Assembly (NCBI GenBank): GCA_013911165.1
Contig: JACETR010000021.1
Location: 1-37,540 of the forward strand
Direction: 5' to 3'
Source: Planctomycetota bacterium
GTDB lineage: Bacteria; Planctomycetota; UBA8108; UBA1146
DNA length: 37,540 nt
Part shown: in pieces, positions 25,272-33,448 of the stretch
Numbering within the stretch: the stretch's first letter is position 1
Layout: every line of letters begins with the position of its first letter
Notes under the pieces: model-generated
Databases searched by the model: none
What the model was told of the DNA's origin: nothing
Seen by the model: the letters and a program-made list of their open reading frames with translations, nothing else
Made by a program: the position numbers and the translations under genes

Positions 25272-25471
25272 GATTCGCCGTACCTCAAATCGGGCACCTC
25301 TCCAATCTCGTCAGCGTGAGGTGGTTTTCACGACGCCCCCCTGTTCCTGATCTCCTGATTCGTCTATTTTTATCGATTCGGAGTCTGCACCCCCTGCAGA
25401 TGTTTCTGAATTTCCGAAGCAGACCTTCGGAGAGTTTTCATGGCCCGACTTCGGGCTGGATTGGGAGAAGA

Positions 25472-26467
25472 ATGAAAAACTTGCTCATGTTGATGCTGTC
25501 ACTTTGTGTGCTTTCCGGTTGCGGAACGATGGGCAAAGCCATCAATACGGACAGAGAATCGCGCAAATTTGAAATCGAATACGTCGTCGAATTGTCCGAT
25601 TGTCCCGTCGGTGAAGAAATCGAGATTTGGGTTCCAGTCCCCAGAGGCGACGATCACCAGATTATCAGTGCATATGGTATCGAAACGGATGATCTGCTGG
25701 AGAGGACTGATTCAGAGGAACGTATCGACAGCCGCGGCAACAAGATGGTTCACATCTCCGGCAAGCTGAAGAGACCCTCAGGAAAAATGACCTTTAAGGC
25801 GACTGTTCAGCGATTCGTCAATAACGTCGACCTCATGGATTACAGCAAAGACAACGGTGAAAAACCTGCTGCAGATTCCATCGATCTTCAGCCATCAACG
25901 CTCTGCTTCGTGACTCCCCAAATCCAAATAGAAGCGGATGCTCTTGCTGCCCTGAGCCCTACAACCCTCGGTAAAGCCCGTCGCTTCTACGACCACATCC
26001 TGAACCAGATGGCCTACAGCAAGGCAGGTAAGGGCTGGGGCCGCGGAGACATTTACCACGCCTGTGAAGTGGGTGAAGGAAACTGCACCGACTTCCACAC
26101 CTACTTCAGTGCACTGTGTATGGCTGTAGGTATCGAATCGCGCTTTCAGATCGGCATGTGGGGCAAATACACTCCCCAAGCGGAGCGCTTCAAAACCGGT
26201 GGCTACCACTGCTGGGCCGAATTCCATGTTCCAGGCAAGGGCTGGGTCCCGGTCGACATTTCCGAAGCGGACAAAGACGTCGCCAACAAAGACAAGTACT
26301 TCGGATCGCAGACAGCGAATCGGGTCACTTTGAGTACTGGCAGAGACCTGACCCTGAGCCCTGCTCAAAAAGGTGGACCGGTGAACTTTTTCGTCAATCC
26401 ATACGCAGAGATCAATGGCAAGCCCTTTGAAGGCATCACCAAATCCTGCTATTGGCAGGAACTATAA
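25472..26467 (+). CDS. Lipoprotein with transglutaminase-like core domain
   Basis: A 331-residue lipoprotein. The signal ends in LSGCG with lipidated Cys17. An N-terminal beta-rich domain (about 30-140) precedes a transglutaminase-like cysteine protease fold. The triad is visible: C205 in GEGNCTDFH, H246 in GYHCWAEF and D262 in VPVDISEA. Such domains in bacteria usually act as proteases, amidases or deamidases on envelope peptides rather than as true transglutaminases; the activity here is inferred. The start ATG 25472 has GGGAGAAG upstream; the open frame extends back to 25316, but that extension has no signal sequence. The 200-base gap before it shows no clear feature. The CDGSH gene follows by 49 bases. 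Confidence 0.88.
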   Translation: MKNLLMLMLSLCVLSGCGTMGKAINTDRESRKFEIEYVVELSDCPVGEEIEIWVPVPRGDDHQIISAYGIETDDLLERTDSEERIDSRGNKMVHISGKLKRPSGKMTFKATVQRFVNNVDLMDYSKDNGEKPAADSIDLQPSTLCFVTPQIQIEADALAALSPTTLGKARRFYDHILNQMAYSKAGKGWGRGDIYHACEVGEGNCTDFHTYFSALCMAVGIESRFQIGMWGKYTPQAERFKTGGYHCWAEFHVPGKGWVPVDISEADKDVANKDKYFGSQTANRVTLSTGRDLTLSPAQKGGPVNFFVNPYAEINGKPFEGITKSCYWQEL

Positions 26468-26516
26468 TCTCTGTCGACCATTCGCCGGAAGCCTGAACGA
26501 ATAGAGGGGTTTAGAT

Positions 26517-26744
26517 ATGGAAAAAAAATCAGTCAACAATGCGCCCGACGTCATCGAACTGGAACCGGGCAAATACGCCTGGTGCTCCTGTGGACATTCA
26601 TCCAAGCATCCCTTTTGTGATGGCAGCCACTCGGGCAGCGACATGGCGCCGGTCGTCTTTGAGGTGACTGAAACAAAAAAGGTCGCCCTGTGTGCCTGCA
26701 AGAAAACAGGCGGCGCACCCTTCTGCGACGGTTCCCACTCCTAG
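26517..26744 (+). CDS. Double CDGSH iron-sulfur protein
   Basis: A 75-residue protein carrying two complete CDGSH motifs. The first is CSCGHSSKHPFCDGSH, with ligands C23, C25, C34 and H38. The second is CACKKTGGAPFCDGSH, with C59, C61, C70 and H74. Each is expected to bind one redox-active [2Fe-2S] cluster through three Cys and one His. There is no membrane anchor, so it is probably cytoplasmic. Two-motif bacterial proteins of this size belong to the same class as mitochondrial Miner2 (CISD3). The second motif ends one residue before the stop, so the protein is minimal. The ATG has GAGGGG about eight bases upstream. It may share a transcript with the transglutaminase-like gene. Confidence 0.95.
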   Translation: MEKKSVNNAPDVIELEPGKYAWCSCGHSSKHPFCDGSHSGSDMAPVVFEVTETKKVALCACKKTGGAPFCDGSHS

Positions 26745-26782
26745 GTGTCGCCGCTTCCAGGTTCTCGCTTATGAGCGGAACA

Positions 26783-26821
26783 GATTCCCCTTGAGGTCGT
26801 TACTCGGCCTCGAGGGGAATC
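26783..26821. terminator. Hairpin at the convergent 3' ends (weak terminator candidate)
   Basis: Positions 26783-26796 pair with 26808-26821 over 14 bases with one G-U wobble; the stop codon of the minus-strand gene lies in the loop. Neither strand has a proper T-run after it, so intrinsic termination is doubtful. It may instead protect the 3' end or block read-through between the convergent CDGSH gene and the large anchored protein gene. Confidence 0.4.
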
Positions 26822-28935
26822 ACCACTTCCAGCACTTCTCCGGGGACACACATCACAGGGAAGAGATCCACAGGATAGAACCCATCCATTTCTGGAAGTT
26901 CAACGATGTACTCGCCCTCTTCCTTGACCAGTATCCGATAGCCACTGCCTGTTCTTCCCCGTGTCAAAACGTTTTCACGCGGTTCAATCAGTGGGTGCCA
27001 ACTGATATCCCAGGGAATCGAGGTACCGTTGTTGTCGAGAAGCAATGACATTCCCATCGCGGGTTTCAGTTCGATTTCAAATTGGTTTTCACCCTCGAAG
27101 GTGACGGTGACCTGTTTGTGCCTCGGTACGTAAGCCTGATCTGAAACCGAGATGATCACGTCACCCACCGGCGCCTGAAACTCGAAGAGGCCATCATCAA
27201 TCGAAGGGATTGGCACAGCCCCCGCCCCGGGCACTCCCTGCGGACGAACCGGAGCCCAACGAATCAAACCGGGTGTTGCCAATTCTCCAGCTGTACCTTC
27301 AATCAAAGTGGTTACCTGAACATCGACAGGGGCAGGCAGCTCGATATCTGCATTGAGGACACCCTCTTCACCCACCTCGAAGAGATCTCCGACACCCACC
27401 GGCAACACGAGGATTCCGTAGGAACCATACTTCACCATGACAGGACCCCAGGTGTAGAGAAGTCCGCCGCCGATTTCCTCGACTCCCATCTCTGCGCTGG
27501 GCAGGGTCAGGGTGTCGTTGACGGGATCACTCCCTGCACCGGTCGGTCGGATACGCACGCTGAAATTATCGAGGTACCAGCCATTGGGTACGAAAACGGT
27601 TCCTGCCAGTTCCGAACGATCTTCGTCGTCATCGGGAACCGTCATCGACAGCACATTCTGCTCATTGAGCTGCACTTCAAAGAGGGTTTCGGCGTAGACG
27701 GTGGGATTCAGATTCCAGTGACCCGATTCCAGAGAGGCGTTCCACGTTCCACTCAGCAAACCCTGAATCATTTGGGAAGAGATTCCCTCGATCGGCATCT
27801 CCATGTACGGCATCCCGAAGGATTCAGGGGGACGAATACGCAATTTGATGTCGTTCCGGTAAATGGCACCGTCGAGAACCAAATTCAAATCCGCTGCAGG
27901 AAACAGCAACACATCCCGCTCACCACCGGCTACCAGGTCGACGGTCAAACGCTTCCATTCATGTCCGGCAGCCCTGACGTGCAGAACCACTGCTGAACCA
28001 ATCATCCCCAGCCGTCCATCCAGGGAAACGGGGGACTCGCTCTCTTCGAGGCGGTAGTCCGCAGGAAGGGCCCAACCGGGGTGCTCCAGTGTGCTGCGAT
28101 GAAAGTCCTGCAGCCTGACAACCTCGATGCCTGTCAGGGGCTGACCGGTTTCTGCAGAAAGTACATTGAGAGTGGCGAGAGCATCGTATCGAACAAAGAC
28201 CCGGACCGCTCCGGAGGATTGGGCGAGAACAGGGGTCGAGGGTGCGATCACCCGTGCAGGCCTGTCGTCGAGAACCGCACTGTAAAAGCGGATCATGGCG
28301 CTGGCGGGAGCTTCGAAAGCGAAGGATCCATTGGAGACATTGACTGCCAGGGATCGATTGTCGATCCCCACTTCCAACTGTCCGCTGACACCGGTCAGGG
28401 CAGAGTTCTCTGACTCTTCCCAGATCATTCCACCGACGCGAACCCGTTCTTCCGAATCCGCTCCCGATCGATTTTCATCATTGCTCGAGGATCGTCCGCG
28501 ATTATTGCCGTTTCGCGAGGAGTTGTTGCTCTGATCTGAGCCGTTTCGGCCATTGCCTCCATTGAGACCTGAACCGTTTCCTCCGGAGGAGTTTCCATTG
28601 CGCCCGCTGCCCTGACCGCGGTTCAGTCCCGGACGATCACCGATTCCCTGACCCCCGTTTCGATCGAAACCTGAGCCAGAACCCGAATCACCAAAGGATC
28701 CATCGCCAGCTCTGCCGCTGCGGCCGCTTGCGGTGCCAGAGGAACCACTGCCGGATGAACCCGATTCTCCATTGCCGGAAGAGCCACCCACTCCGGAGAA
28801 ATCACCTCCACCGTAGGAGTCGCCATACTCATCCCCCATTCCGGGCATATCGGGCCCGGAAGGCAACAGGATGAAGGCAACAGAAAAGACGCCGACCAGA
28901 ATCAGGGCGACGATCACTAGATTCCTGGGGTTCAC
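26800..28935 (-). CDS. Large anchored protein with Gly/Ser/Asn-rich linker
   Basis: A 711-residue protein of unknown function. An N-terminal hydrophobic segment (about 5-24, NLVIVALILVGVFSVAFILL) acts as a signal anchor or uncleaved signal. A low-complexity linker of about 130 residues (about 25-160) rich in Gly, Ser, Asn and Asp follows. The rest (about 165-711) is beta-rich, with several repeating segments, including one (about 240-275, RYDALATLNVLSAETGQPL) that resembles a carboxypeptidase regulatory-like domain. I see no catalytic motif. The start is GTG 28935, supported by GAGGAG five bases upstream; a longer frame to 29001 has only a TTG. The tail ends next to a hairpin. Probably an envelope-anchored surface protein with a spacer. 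Confidence 0.78.
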   Translation of the reverse strand: MNPRNLVIVALILVGVFSVAFILLPSGPDMPGMGDEYGDSYGGGDFSGVGGSSGNGESGSSGSGSSGTASGRSGRAGDGSFGDSGSGSGFDRNGGQGIGDRPGLNRGQGSGRNGNSSGGNGSGLNGGNGRNGSDQSNNSSRNGNNRGRSSSNDENRSGADSEERVRVGGMIWEESENSALTGVSGQLEVGIDNRSLAVNVSNGSFAFEAPASAMIRFYSAVLDDRPARVIAPSTPVLAQSSGAVRVFVRYDALATLNVLSAETGQPLTGIEVVRLQDFHRSTLEHPGWALPADYRLEESESPVSLDGRLGMIGSAVVLHVRAAGHEWKRLTVDLVAGGERDVLLFPAADLNLVLDGAIYRNDIKLRIRPPESFGMPYMEMPIEGISSQMIQGLLSGTWNASLESGHWNLNPTVYAETLFEVQLNEQNVLSMTVPDDDEDRSELAGTVFVPNGWYLDNFSVRIRPTGAGSDPVNDTLTLPSAEMGVEEIGGGLLYTWGPVMVKYGSYGILVLPVGVGDLFEVGEEGVLNADIELPAPVDVQVTTLIEGTAGELATPGLIRWAPVRPQGVPGAGAVPIPSIDDGLFEFQAPVGDVIISVSDQAYVPRHKQVTVTFEGENQFEIELKPAMGMSLLLDNNGTSIPWDISWHPLIEPRENVLTRGRTGSGYRILVKEEGEYIVELPEMDGFYPVDLFPVMCVPGEVLEVVIPLEAE

Positions 28936-29071
28936 AGAGGCTCCTCGAACAGTGGGTGTGATTCTGCATTTTACAGGGAAATGGCGTTTTACCCTAGCCA
29001 ATGGCTCATGAGTACCCTGTCGAAGATTCAGGTCGGAATCGAATCAGGGAACAGTTTCCGGATCCTGCCCC

Positions 29072-29114
29072 AAAAAAAGCAGGAGCCCGGAAGGGTCACC
29101 TTCCGGGCTCCTGC
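29072..29114 (-). terminator. Rho-independent terminator after the thioredoxin-fold gene
   Basis: On the minus strand, GCAGGAGCCCGGAAGG (complement of 29099-29114) forms a perfect 16-bp stem with 29079-29094 around a four-base loop, followed by seven Ts (complement of 29072-29078). It lies about 56 bases beyond the stop of the thioredoxin-fold gene and also separates it from the large anchored protein gene. Confidence 0.93.
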
Positions 29115-29134
29115 GTGGTCATTCAGACCGTTTT

Positions 29135-29155
29135 GAAGTCGTCAACTACGACTTC
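29135..29155. other. Perfect 8-bp hairpin in the 3' region of the thioredoxin-fold gene
   Basis: GAAGTCGT and ACGACTTC flank a five-base loop. It sits between the stop codon at 29170 and the main terminator. It lacks a T-run in the transcribed direction, so I regard it as an extra RNA stem, not a terminator. Confidence 0.4.
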
Positions 29156-29169
29156 TTGAACTTGATGCT

Positions 29170-29778
29170 TCAGCCATACGCCCGGGTTCTCGGAGTCGAG
29201 ACCTCTTTGCCGGCGAGAATCTCATCCACAGCCTTCATAACGTAGTTTTCACCGGAGCGACGATCGTCGAAAGCACCCTGGTAAAGGATCTCGCCATTCT
29301 TGATCACGAACACGTGAGGGGTTCGCTTGGCACCGATCTTCTTGCCGAACTTGCCATCGAAGTCCTGAAGGATCTTGTGCTCAACCTTGTTGGCTTCCTT
29401 GAACTTCTTCAGCCCTGCCACAGTGTTGTAGTGGGTGGAGCAGACAGAGAACCAGTGCACACCCTTTTCCTTGAGGGCAGCAGCGGCCTTCTGAACCTTG
29501 TTTGCCTTGTAAAGCGGCTTGACTGCGGGGCAGCCATTCTCGGTCCACTCAAGAACGATGATCTTGTCCTTCATCTTGGCGGAATCGTGGAGCTTGCCAT
29601 CGAGGTCCTTGAGGGAGAAGTTGAACTTTCCCTGTTCGTCAGAAGCATTGGATTTGATGTCTTCGCTTTTCTGACCGCAGGTGCAGTTCTCACAACCATC
29701 GTGGTTGTGGTCATCCGCCGAAAACAGCGGCGGTGAAAGAACCAGAATCAGGGCCAGCAGTGTCATGAACGGCTTCAT
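29170..29778 (-). CDS. Exported thioredoxin-fold (redoxin-like) protein
   Basis: A 202-residue exported protein. The signal peptide MKPFMTLLALILVLSPPLFS precedes a His/Cys-rich leader (HNHDGCENCTCGQ, C29, C32, C34), which may bind metal or take part in redox. The thioredoxin-fold domain starts near residue 50 (KFNFSLKDLDGKLHDSAKMK), and its reactive site is ENGCPAVKPLY with a single Cys83 and no resolving Cys in a CxxC. The typical cis-Pro segment is KRTPHVFVIKNG. This pattern matches AhpC/TSA-type redoxins often found in Planctomycetota and relatives. It follows the DsbD-N-like gene by 55 bases, probably in one operon, and ends at a strong terminator. Whether it is a peroxiredoxin or a thiol reductase is open. 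Confidence 0.88.
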   Translation of the reverse strand: MKPFMTLLALILVLSPPLFSADDHNHDGCENCTCGQKSEDIKSNASDEQGKFNFSLKDLDGKLHDSAKMKDKIIVLEWTENGCPAVKPLYKANKVQKAAAALKEKGVHWFSVCSTHYNTVAGLKKFKEANKVEHKILQDFDGKFGKKIGAKRTPHVFVIKNGEILYQGAFDDRRSGENYVMKAVDEILAGKEVSTPRTRAYG

Positions 29779-29833
29779 GGAGCCTCCTTAATCATTTGTG
29801 TCGGTCAACTTCGGCAATACTCCGGTCGGTCCG

Positions 29834-30787
29834 TTACCGTTTCTCCGGATCTGCCTCTTTCCCCCGGCACTCGAACGCCGGGAAACCGGAGACAGGACCT
29901 TTCGCCTTCCCCGGACTGGGGACCATCGTGGCACCCAAGAGCCCGGAATGGAAGCCCTCTCCGACGTCTCGCACCACAATTGTGACCTGATTTCCGACCG
30001 CCAGCCCTTTGTGGATGCTCGGGTCCGGAACCCAGCGCACCGGTTTGGCCTCGTCCAGAATCCCCGCAACCAGTGAATGGGGAAAGACTTGCCACCGAAC
30101 CGGGATGGCAGGCCTGCGGTCGTCCCCTTTTCTGGCCCAGCGAATCACCCATTGGCCAGCGATGGAGCCCTTTTCCTTTGCCGGGACCCACTCCTGCTCC
30201 ACCAGAAAGCCTTTCGGTGTTTTCTTCAGCGGAATCGACGAGACCCAGCCTCGGATCCGCTTGCTCGACTCCTGGTTGATCACCGGCTGTGAGGCCGCCT
30301 CCAACTTCAGACTGATGTCACTCTCACCGTAGAGACAGGTCGTCTTGCAAACTTGCCAGGTCACACTTCCGGAGAGGTGAATCGTGCTCTGACCCTCTTG
30401 CAGTTCGGCAGGTGGCGTCGCCGTGTACAGCAGCATGAAAGGCTTTTTGTAGCCGTAAGCGATCAGGTCACCCGGCTCAACCATCCTTACCGGCGCAGGA
30501 AACCGGGCCGGTGAAATTTTCCAGCCCTCAGGCAGATCCCAAAAGGCCTCCGGGGGATCTCCCCCATCCCTTGGAGAGTGCCAATAGCCGTGCCAACCGG
30601 GAAGCGGCTCGATCCAGACTCCGATCTCGAAGGGGACTCCCGGCTGAAAAGCAGAAACCTCCGCGAGCAATTGCGCCGAACAGGGAACTTCCTCCTCGAG
30701 TTCATCGAGAAGCCCCCCTTGCCCCCACGTACTGATCGGCAACAGAGTGAGCGCAAGGATCAACAGGCTGTAGAGAAGCTTGGGCAT
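29834..30787 (-). CDS. Exported DsbD N-terminal-like domain protein
   Basis: A 317-residue exported protein with the N-terminal domain of DsbD/ScsB and no membrane or thioredoxin domain. The signal peptide is at residues 2-22 (PKLLYSLLILALTLLPISTWG). Diagnostic features are PLPGWHGYWHSPRDGGDPPE near 61-80 and TWQVCKTTCLYGESD with C147 and C151, a CxxxC redox pair. In DsbD this domain passes electrons to periplasmic partners, so this protein may pair with the thioredoxin-fold product downstream, which would replace the missing parts; that is inference. ATG 30787 was chosen because the signal peptide starts there; a longer frame to 30841 begins with a non-signal sequence. The alpha/beta hydrolase gene is divergent. 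Confidence 0.83.
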   Translation of the reverse strand: MPKLLYSLLILALTLLPISTWGQGGLLDELEEEVPCSAQLLAEVSAFQPGVPFEIGVWIEPLPGWHGYWHSPRDGGDPPEAFWDLPEGWKISPARFPAPVRMVEPGDLIAYGYKKPFMLLYTATPPAELQEGQSTIHLSGSVTWQVCKTTCLYGESDISLKLEAASQPVINQESSKRIRGWVSSIPLKKTPKGFLVEQEWVPAKEKGSIAGQWVIRWARKGDDRRPAIPVRWQVFPHSLVAGILDEAKPVRWVPDPSIHKGLAVGNQVTIVVRDVGEGFHSGLLGATMVPSPGKAKGPVSGFPAFECRGKEADPEKR

Positions 30788-30927
30788 AGTCACATCCCAC
30801 TTTCGAAAGTATGTTGAAGTTCTGTGACAGGACCATCTCATGGAACCCCGAGTCTAGCAGATCCCCCATCCGTTTCCCTGTGGGGGATCATCCAAAATGG
30901 CAAAACGTGGACACTCTGGAGGCCGGC

Positions 30928-31743
30928 TTGTTCAAATTCCTGAAAGACACCCGCCTTCGGTGGGTGATTCTCATTTTGATGTTCTTGGTATTCCTCGTCC
31001 TGTTGAGGGTGCTGTTGTGGAATTTTGAACAGCGCATGACCTTCGCGCCCACTTCAGAGTGGGTCGCCGAACTTCCCGACACCGCGACCGAAATGACCAT
31101 CGGCGAACACATCTCCGCTGCCTGGTTTCCCGTTCCCGATGCGAATTTCACCATCGTCTATTGCCATGGCAATGGTGGAAACATCTCTCACCGCTTCGCC
31201 ATGGCCAAGCACTTCCAGGAGATGGGCTGGCCCGTGCTCCTCTTCGACTATCGGGGTTATGGCAAATCCACGGGAGGGCCTCCCAGTGAGGAAAAGATCT
31301 TCGAGGATACACAAAAGGCGGTGAGTCACGCCATCAACAACCACCGCAGCCCAATCATCCTCTACGGCCGCAGTCTGGGGACCGTGGCCGCCATTCATCA
31401 CAGCTACTCCTCTAGAAATTCGCGTCGTGGCCTGATCCTCGATTCACCGCTGCTCTCTGCGAAAGCGATGGCGGAAGAGATGGGTCTGGGATGGTTCTCA
31501 CCGCTGATTCATCAAAAGCTCGATAATGAAAAGCGTCTTCCGGAAGTCATCGCACCGACCCTCATTCTTCACGGCGACGCGGACCGCATCGTTCCCATCT
31601 CACACAGTCGTCAGCTGAAAGAGATGGCGAACGACGTCACAACCCTTGTGGAAATTCCCGGAGGTCGCCACAACGACAGTCGCAGAAGAGGCCCCGCACT
31701 GGAGGCGCTGAAATCCTTTATCAAGGAATTCCAGAAACCCTGA
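30928..31743 (+). CDS. Membrane-anchored alpha/beta hydrolase
   Basis: A 271-residue protein with one N-terminal membrane segment (about 10-30, RWVILILMFLVFLVLLRVLL) and an alpha/beta hydrolase domain. The nucleophile elbow is GRSLG with S149; the acid is in HGDADRIVP (D219), and the His is in PGGRHND (H248). HGNGGNISHR provides the oxyanion region. This architecture matches the membrane-anchored BEM46/YqiA-like hydrolase group; the substrate is unknown. The TTG 30928 start has GGAGG five bases upstream. In-frame GTG 30907 and upstream codons to 30811 exist but lie in the divergent promoter gap without an SD. The gene ends three bases before the convergent TIM-barrel gene stop. Confidence 0.88.
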   Translation: MFKFLKDTRLRWVILILMFLVFLVLLRVLLWNFEQRMTFAPTSEWVAELPDTATEMTIGEHISAAWFPVPDANFTIVYCHGNGGNISHRFAMAKHFQEMGWPVLLFDYRGYGKSTGGPPSEEKIFEDTQKAVSHAINNHRSPIILYGRSLGTVAAIHHSYSSRNSRRGLILDSPLLSAKAMAEEMGLGWFSPLIHQKLDNEKRLPEVIAPTLILHGDADRIVPISHSRQLKEMANDVTTLVEIPGGRHNDSRRRGPALEALKSFIKEFQKP

Positions 31744-31746
31744 AGC

Positions 31747-32640
31747 CTACCAGGCAGTGTCGGCAGCCTTGACCCGCTCAGTGGCACGCTCGGCATTGCC
31801 ATCGGTGGGAGAGCATTCGAGTCCGATGAAATCGCGGTAGCCGAGATCCCACGCTTCCTTGAAGACGCGGGAATAATCGATCTCTCCGGTTCCCGGTTCG
31901 CGACGCCCCGGGTTGTCCGCCAGCTGCAGATAGCCGACCTGATCCCAACCCTCACGCATGCGGCGACACAGATCTCCTTCGGTGATCTGCATGTGATACA
32001 GATCCCAGTTGATCTTGACCATCGGCGAACCGACCTCGCGGCAGATCCGCACCGCTTCAGGGCTGCCATAGAGACAGTGCCCTTTGTGGTCGACCCGGAT
32101 ATTCATCGGCTCGAGAATCAGCATCACGCCCGCGTCCTCCGCCATCGGCGCCCACTTTTTGAGGCCCGTGATGACGTTTTCATGCATCTGTTCCTGAGTC
32201 ATTCCCGGCTGGTCGTTGCCGGCGATGACCGTCATCTTGCGGGCACCGATCTTCTTTGCCGCTGCGATGGATTCGGCAATCTCCTTGCCGATGCGATCGT
32301 GATTTTTGGGATCATTCATTCCCGGGGTAAAGGGCCAGGCGGTGAACTGGGCAACCTCGATACCGGTCTCTTCACAGGCGATGCGGATCTGTTCCAGATC
32401 CTTGTTGCGCCACGGCCAGAACTCGACGGCGGGATACCCCAACTTGGCGGCGGCACGGATGCGATTCTGTGCCGGGCCACCTCCGAGTCCCCACATCTCG
32501 ATGTTGACGGCGAAACGGGTTTTGCCCCACGGCAAGGTACCGGTTCCTTCTGCGTCCTGGCTCGCCTGTACAGAAGAAGTCGTGGCGGCAGCCGCTCCCA
32601 GAGCGGCGGTGAGCATGAAGTGGCGACGATTGGGATCCAC
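31747..32640 (-). CDS. Tat-exported TIM-barrel isomerase-like protein (hydroxypyruvate isomerase-like)
   Basis: A 297-residue protein starting with a twin-arginine signal (NRRHFMLTAALGAAAA). The remainder is a xylose isomerase-like TIM barrel close to hydroxypyruvate isomerase (Hyi-type). Metal ligands are plausible at E177 (LILEPMN), D213 and H216 (NWDLYHMQ) and E275 (IGLECSP). YLQLADNPGRREPGTGEIDY is a strong match for the Hyi-type signature. Tat export suggests a periplasmic or cofactor-loaded role, common for such proteins in Planctomycetota; the sugar substrate is unknown. The start is GTG 32640, with AGGAGG five bases upstream. It follows the phosphodiesterase gene by 24 bases, probably co-transcribed. 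Confidence 0.9.
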   Translation of the reverse strand: MDPNRRHFMLTAALGAAAATTSSVQASQDAEGTGTLPWGKTRFAVNIEMWGLGGGPAQNRIRAAAKLGYPAVEFWPWRNKDLEQIRIACEETGIEVAQFTAWPFTPGMNDPKNHDRIGKEIAESIAAAKKIGARKMTVIAGNDQPGMTQEQMHENVITGLKKWAPMAEDAGVMLILEPMNIRVDHKGHCLYGSPEAVRICREVGSPMVKINWDLYHMQITEGDLCRRMREGWDQVGYLQLADNPGRREPGTGEIDYSRVFKEAWDLGYRDFIGLECSPTDGNAERATERVKAADTAW

Positions 32641-32664
32641 GGTTACCTCCTGAGAAGGTTTGAA

Positions 32665-33447
32665 TCAAACTTCGTAGTCGTGTCCAGGGACCATCACATC
32701 GACCCCGGGCAATTGGTGACTCTCCAATTGGGATTTGATCTCGGCAAACTGATTGGGTTTCAGGTGCACAGCCAGGAATCGGCAGTCATCCGCCTGCGGC
32801 AGTTTGCTGCGTTCCTGAACAAAATCACTCGTTGTGAGGTGCTTCGAGATCTCCGCCAACCATTGCATGCGGTCGGGGAAGGACAGCTCGAGAATCACCA
32901 CGGACAGACCGGGGATCTTTTCACAGACTTCCCAAATCCTGTCTGAAGGCCCCGTATCGGTGACGAGCGCGAAAGCGGCTCCATCCTTCTCAACAATAAA
33001 CGCCAGAGTGTCGACGATATGATCGACGCGAACCGGAGTGATGCGGTAATCCCCCACCGACACCGGTTTCTCCTCCTCAAGGATATGCATCTCGAGGAGA
33101 CCCATCCCCTGCTCATCATTGATGCGGAAGAAATCGGGCCAGTGTCGATCGTTGAGAACGTCCTCACGAATCGCCCGTGCGGTCGATTCTTCCGCATGAA
33201 TCACCACCGGCACCGGCTCATCCGCACCCTCACCAAAATGGGCGTCGAGGAAGATGGGCAAACTCGCAAGGTGATCACTGTGGCAGTGGGTGATGAAGAG
33301 GTGCTTCACCCCCAGCTGGAGATCCAGATTGCTGTGGAACCCCAATGAACCGACATCCAGACAAAGGGTCTCATCGATCAGGTAGGAACTGAGCAATTGA
33401 TGCTCGGCTGCAACTCCGACAGTCGAGGGAAGAAGTTGGACCTTCAA
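32665..33447 (-). CDS. MBL-fold 3',5'-cyclic nucleotide phosphodiesterase (class II-like)
   Basis: A 260-residue metallo-beta-lactamase-fold protein. The zinc motif is THCHSDHLAS, with H54, H56, D58 and H59; further ligands are likely in VDHIVDT and DTGPSD. KVQLLPST at the N-terminus, then LDVGSLGFHSNLD, and a late ELSFPDRMQWLAEISKHLT are close to the class II cyclic nucleotide phosphodiesterase group, which hydrolyses cAMP/cGMP. The start I prefer is TTG 33447, just after the upstream stop and with AGAAGGG nine bases upstream; ATG 33468 or GTG 33471 would add eight residues. The neighbour encoding a cyclic nucleotide-binding domain strengthens the assignment. Activity is inferred. Confidence 0.87.
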   Translation of the reverse strand: MKVQLLPSTVGVAAEHQLLSSYLIDETLCLDVGSLGFHSNLDLQLGVKHLFITHCHSDHLASLPIFLDAHFGEGADEPVPVVIHAEESTARAIREDVLNDRHWPDFFRINDEQGMGLLEMHILEEEKPVSVGDYRITPVRVDHIVDTLAFIVEKDGAAFALVTDTGPSDRIWEVCEKIPGLSVVILELSFPDRMQWLAEISKHLTTSDFVQERSKLPQADDCRFLAVHLKPNQFAEIKSQLESHQLPGVDVMVPGHDYEV

Positions 33448-33448
33448 G

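Noticed and set aside
28540..28860. Possible DNA tandem repeat in the Gly/Ser-rich part of the anchored protein gene
   Set aside because: The bias is in amino acids; I see no regular DNA repeat unit, so it is low-complexity coding sequence rather than a repeat array.
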